Part shown: piece by piece, positions 7,372-8,461 of the stretch
How the letters are laid out: each line of letters begins with the position of its first letter
How positions within the stretch are numbered: the first letter of the stretch is position 1
NCBI GenBank assembly: GCA_947447845.1
Contig: CANFNO010000088.1
Location: forward strand, 1 to 8,461
DNA from: Burkholderiales bacterium
GTDB taxonomy: Bacteria; Pseudomonadota; Gammaproteobacteria; Burkholderiales; Burkholderiaceae
DNA length: 8,461 nucleotides
Direction: 5' to 3'
The notes under the pieces: model-generated
What the model was told of the DNA's origin: nothing
What the model saw: only the letters and a program-made list of their open reading frames with translations
Database searches by the model: none
Program-made: the position numbers and the translations under genes

Positions 7372-8461
7372 ATCAAAAAATTCACCATCGAGAACCGGCT
7401 GCTGGCGGGCTTCGTGCTGGCTTTCACTTTGCTGCTGTTTGCCGGTGCGCAGATGTACCGCTCGCTGCAGGAATACATGGAGACCTCGCGCTGGCTGGAT
7501 CACACCTACCAGGTGCTGGATGCCCTCGGCGACCTGAAGCTGGGCCTGCGCGATCTGGAACGCACGCACCACAGCTACATGCTGACCGGCAAGCTGGCGG
7601 ACATGGGTGAAGAGCAAATTGAACAAGCGGCTTTGCAGGCCGCGCTTGTGCGCATCAAAAATCTGACCAAGGACAACCCGGCCCAGCAATTGCGGGCTGA
7701 CGCGCTGTCAAAGCTAACGCAGCAGCGCCTGCTGCAGCAAGAAGCGCTTCTGGAGGTCTACCGTGTGCAAGGGCTGGCAGCCACCCGCATCACGTTTCAA
7801 AGCGAGACCTACCGCCAGAGCAGGCTGCTTGTGTTTGAGCAGGTGCAGGCGATGGAGGCCGAAGAACAATCCCTGGTGCAAGTGCGCAATGCCCAGGTGC
7901 AGGCCAATGCCAGCAGCGCCCAAAATGTGGGTGCGCTGCTGATGGTGACCACCTTGGTCGGCATGCTGCTGCTGTGGTGGCGCTTCCGCCGCGAAGACCA
8001 GGAGCGCAAGCGCACCGAATCTGCCGAGCATGAGAGCCTGTTGCTCAAGCAGGTCATGACCCTGCTGCCGGTGGGCATGTGGGTCACCGATGCCGCCGGG
8101 GCCATCATCCAGGCCAACCCGACGGCAAACCTCATCTGGAAGGGGCAGCGCCATGACCCCAACGAGTACAAGGGCTGGTGGCATGACACCGGGCGGCCGA
8201 TCGGCCGGGATGACTGGGCGCTAACGCGCGCCCTGGCAAGCGGCGACACCATCCGCGACGAGTTGATCGACATTGCCTGTTTTGACGGCACCCGCAAGAC
8301 CATTTCCAGCCATGCCATGCCGATGCGCGACACCGCTGGCGCGATTGTCGGTGGCCTGGTGGTGTATGTGGATGTGACCGAATTCAAACGCTCCGAGCAG
8401 CAAATGCTGTTGCTGGCCCGCTTTGACGAAACCCAGCGCCGTGCCGCGGCCTTGTTTGCCA
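7372..8461 (+). CDS. CHASE3-PAS membrane sensor protein, 3' end outside window
   Basis: An open frame of at least 363 codons runs to the window edge without a stop. Counting from the ATC codon at 7372, it shows a membrane helix (about 10-27, LLAGFVLAFTLLLFAGAQ) and a periplasmic helical domain with a CHASE3-like signature at 59-73 (LRDLERTHHSYMLTG). A second membrane helix follows (about 186-203, GALLMVTTLVGMLLLWW), then a linker and a PAS domain (about 224-345, MTLLPVGMWVTDAAGAIIQAN through VVYVDVTEFKRSEQQ). This is the input part of a histidine kinase or GGDEF/EAL-type regulator; the output domain lies outside. The start is uncertain: no ATG or GTG fits before the first helix. GGAG at 7362-7365 sits six bases before ATC, while a TTG at 7324 with AGGAAG (7311-7316) seven bases upstream would add 16 residues but lies inside the palindrome. 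The in-frame ATG at 7453 would delete the first helix. The gene is divergent from the cbpA operon. Confidence 0.85.
   Translation, partial: MKKFTIENRLLAGFVLAFTLLLFAGAQMYRSLQEYMETSRWLDHTYQVLDALGDLKLGLRDLERTHHSYMLTGKLADMGEEQIEQAALQAALVRIKNLTKDNPAQQLRADALSKLTQQRLLQQEALLEVYRVQGLAATRITFQSETYRQSRLLVFEQVQAMEAEEQSLVQVRNAQVQANASSAQNVGALLMVTTLVGMLLLWWRFRREDQERKRTESAEHESLLLKQVMTLLPVGMWVTDAAGAIIQANPTANLIWKGQRHDPNEYKGWWHDTGRPIGRDDWALTRALASGDTIRDELIDIACFDGTRKTISSHAMPMRDTAGAIVGGLVVYVDVTEFKRSEQQMLLLARFDETQRRAAALFA

Noticed and set aside
7302..7610. Plus-strand ATG-started frame of 102 codons overlapping the sensor start
   Set aside because: It is out of frame with the CHASE3-PAS protein and its product lacks the membrane helix; the alternative frame explains the region far better.
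7714..8387. Minus-strand frames opposite the sensor gene
   Set aside because: The plus-strand frame has clear membrane helices and a PAS domain; the minus-strand products show no family signal.

Overview
The window is GC-rich, densely packed bacterial DNA. Gene families, gene order and codon use (mostly G or C at third positions) suggest a betaproteobacterium, probably of the Burkholderiales/Comamonadaceae type. This is inference from style; no marker gene is present.

Layout. Positions 1-221 hold no gene but carry a striking perfect 23-bp inverted repeat with a smaller hairpin in its loop. From about 222 to 7143, seven genes run on the minus strand. In transcription order (right to left) they are: a CbpA-type J-domain co-chaperone (7143-6184), its modulator CbpM (6187-5867), a NodT-family outer-membrane efflux lipoprotein (5835-4360), a MacA-type periplasmic adaptor (4363-3032), a MacB/LolD-type ABC ATPase (3035-2280), a MacB-type permease (2280-1066) and a transglutaminase-like protein (about 1055-222). 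Four junctions are 1- or 4-base stop/start overlaps, one (cbpM to outer-membrane gene) is a 31-base gap, and the last is a close junction with two possible starts. The set reads as one operon with translational coupling. From 7144 to about 7371 lies a divergent regulatory region with several inverted repeats, a possible promoter and a five-codon leader ORF. From about 7372 to the window's right edge, on the plus strand, is the N-terminal part of a membrane sensor protein (TM - CHASE3-like sensor domain - TM - PAS), cut off before its output domain.

How the genes fit together. The adaptor, ATPase, permease and outer-membrane protein form a complete MacAB-TolC-type tripartite efflux pump, with ATPase and permease as separate polypeptides instead of the fused MacB of E. 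coli. CbpA and CbpM form a chaperone/inhibitor pair. Their place at the head of the efflux operon, and a transglutaminase-like protein lacking the usual catalytic histidine at the tail, are the less expected parts of the arrangement.

I did not find a clearly new system. The most unusual items are the 76-bp inverted-repeat element at the left end, the 33-nt hairpin and non-ATG start of the sensor gene, the leader ORF/hairpin at cbpA, and the histidine-less transglutaminase-like protein.
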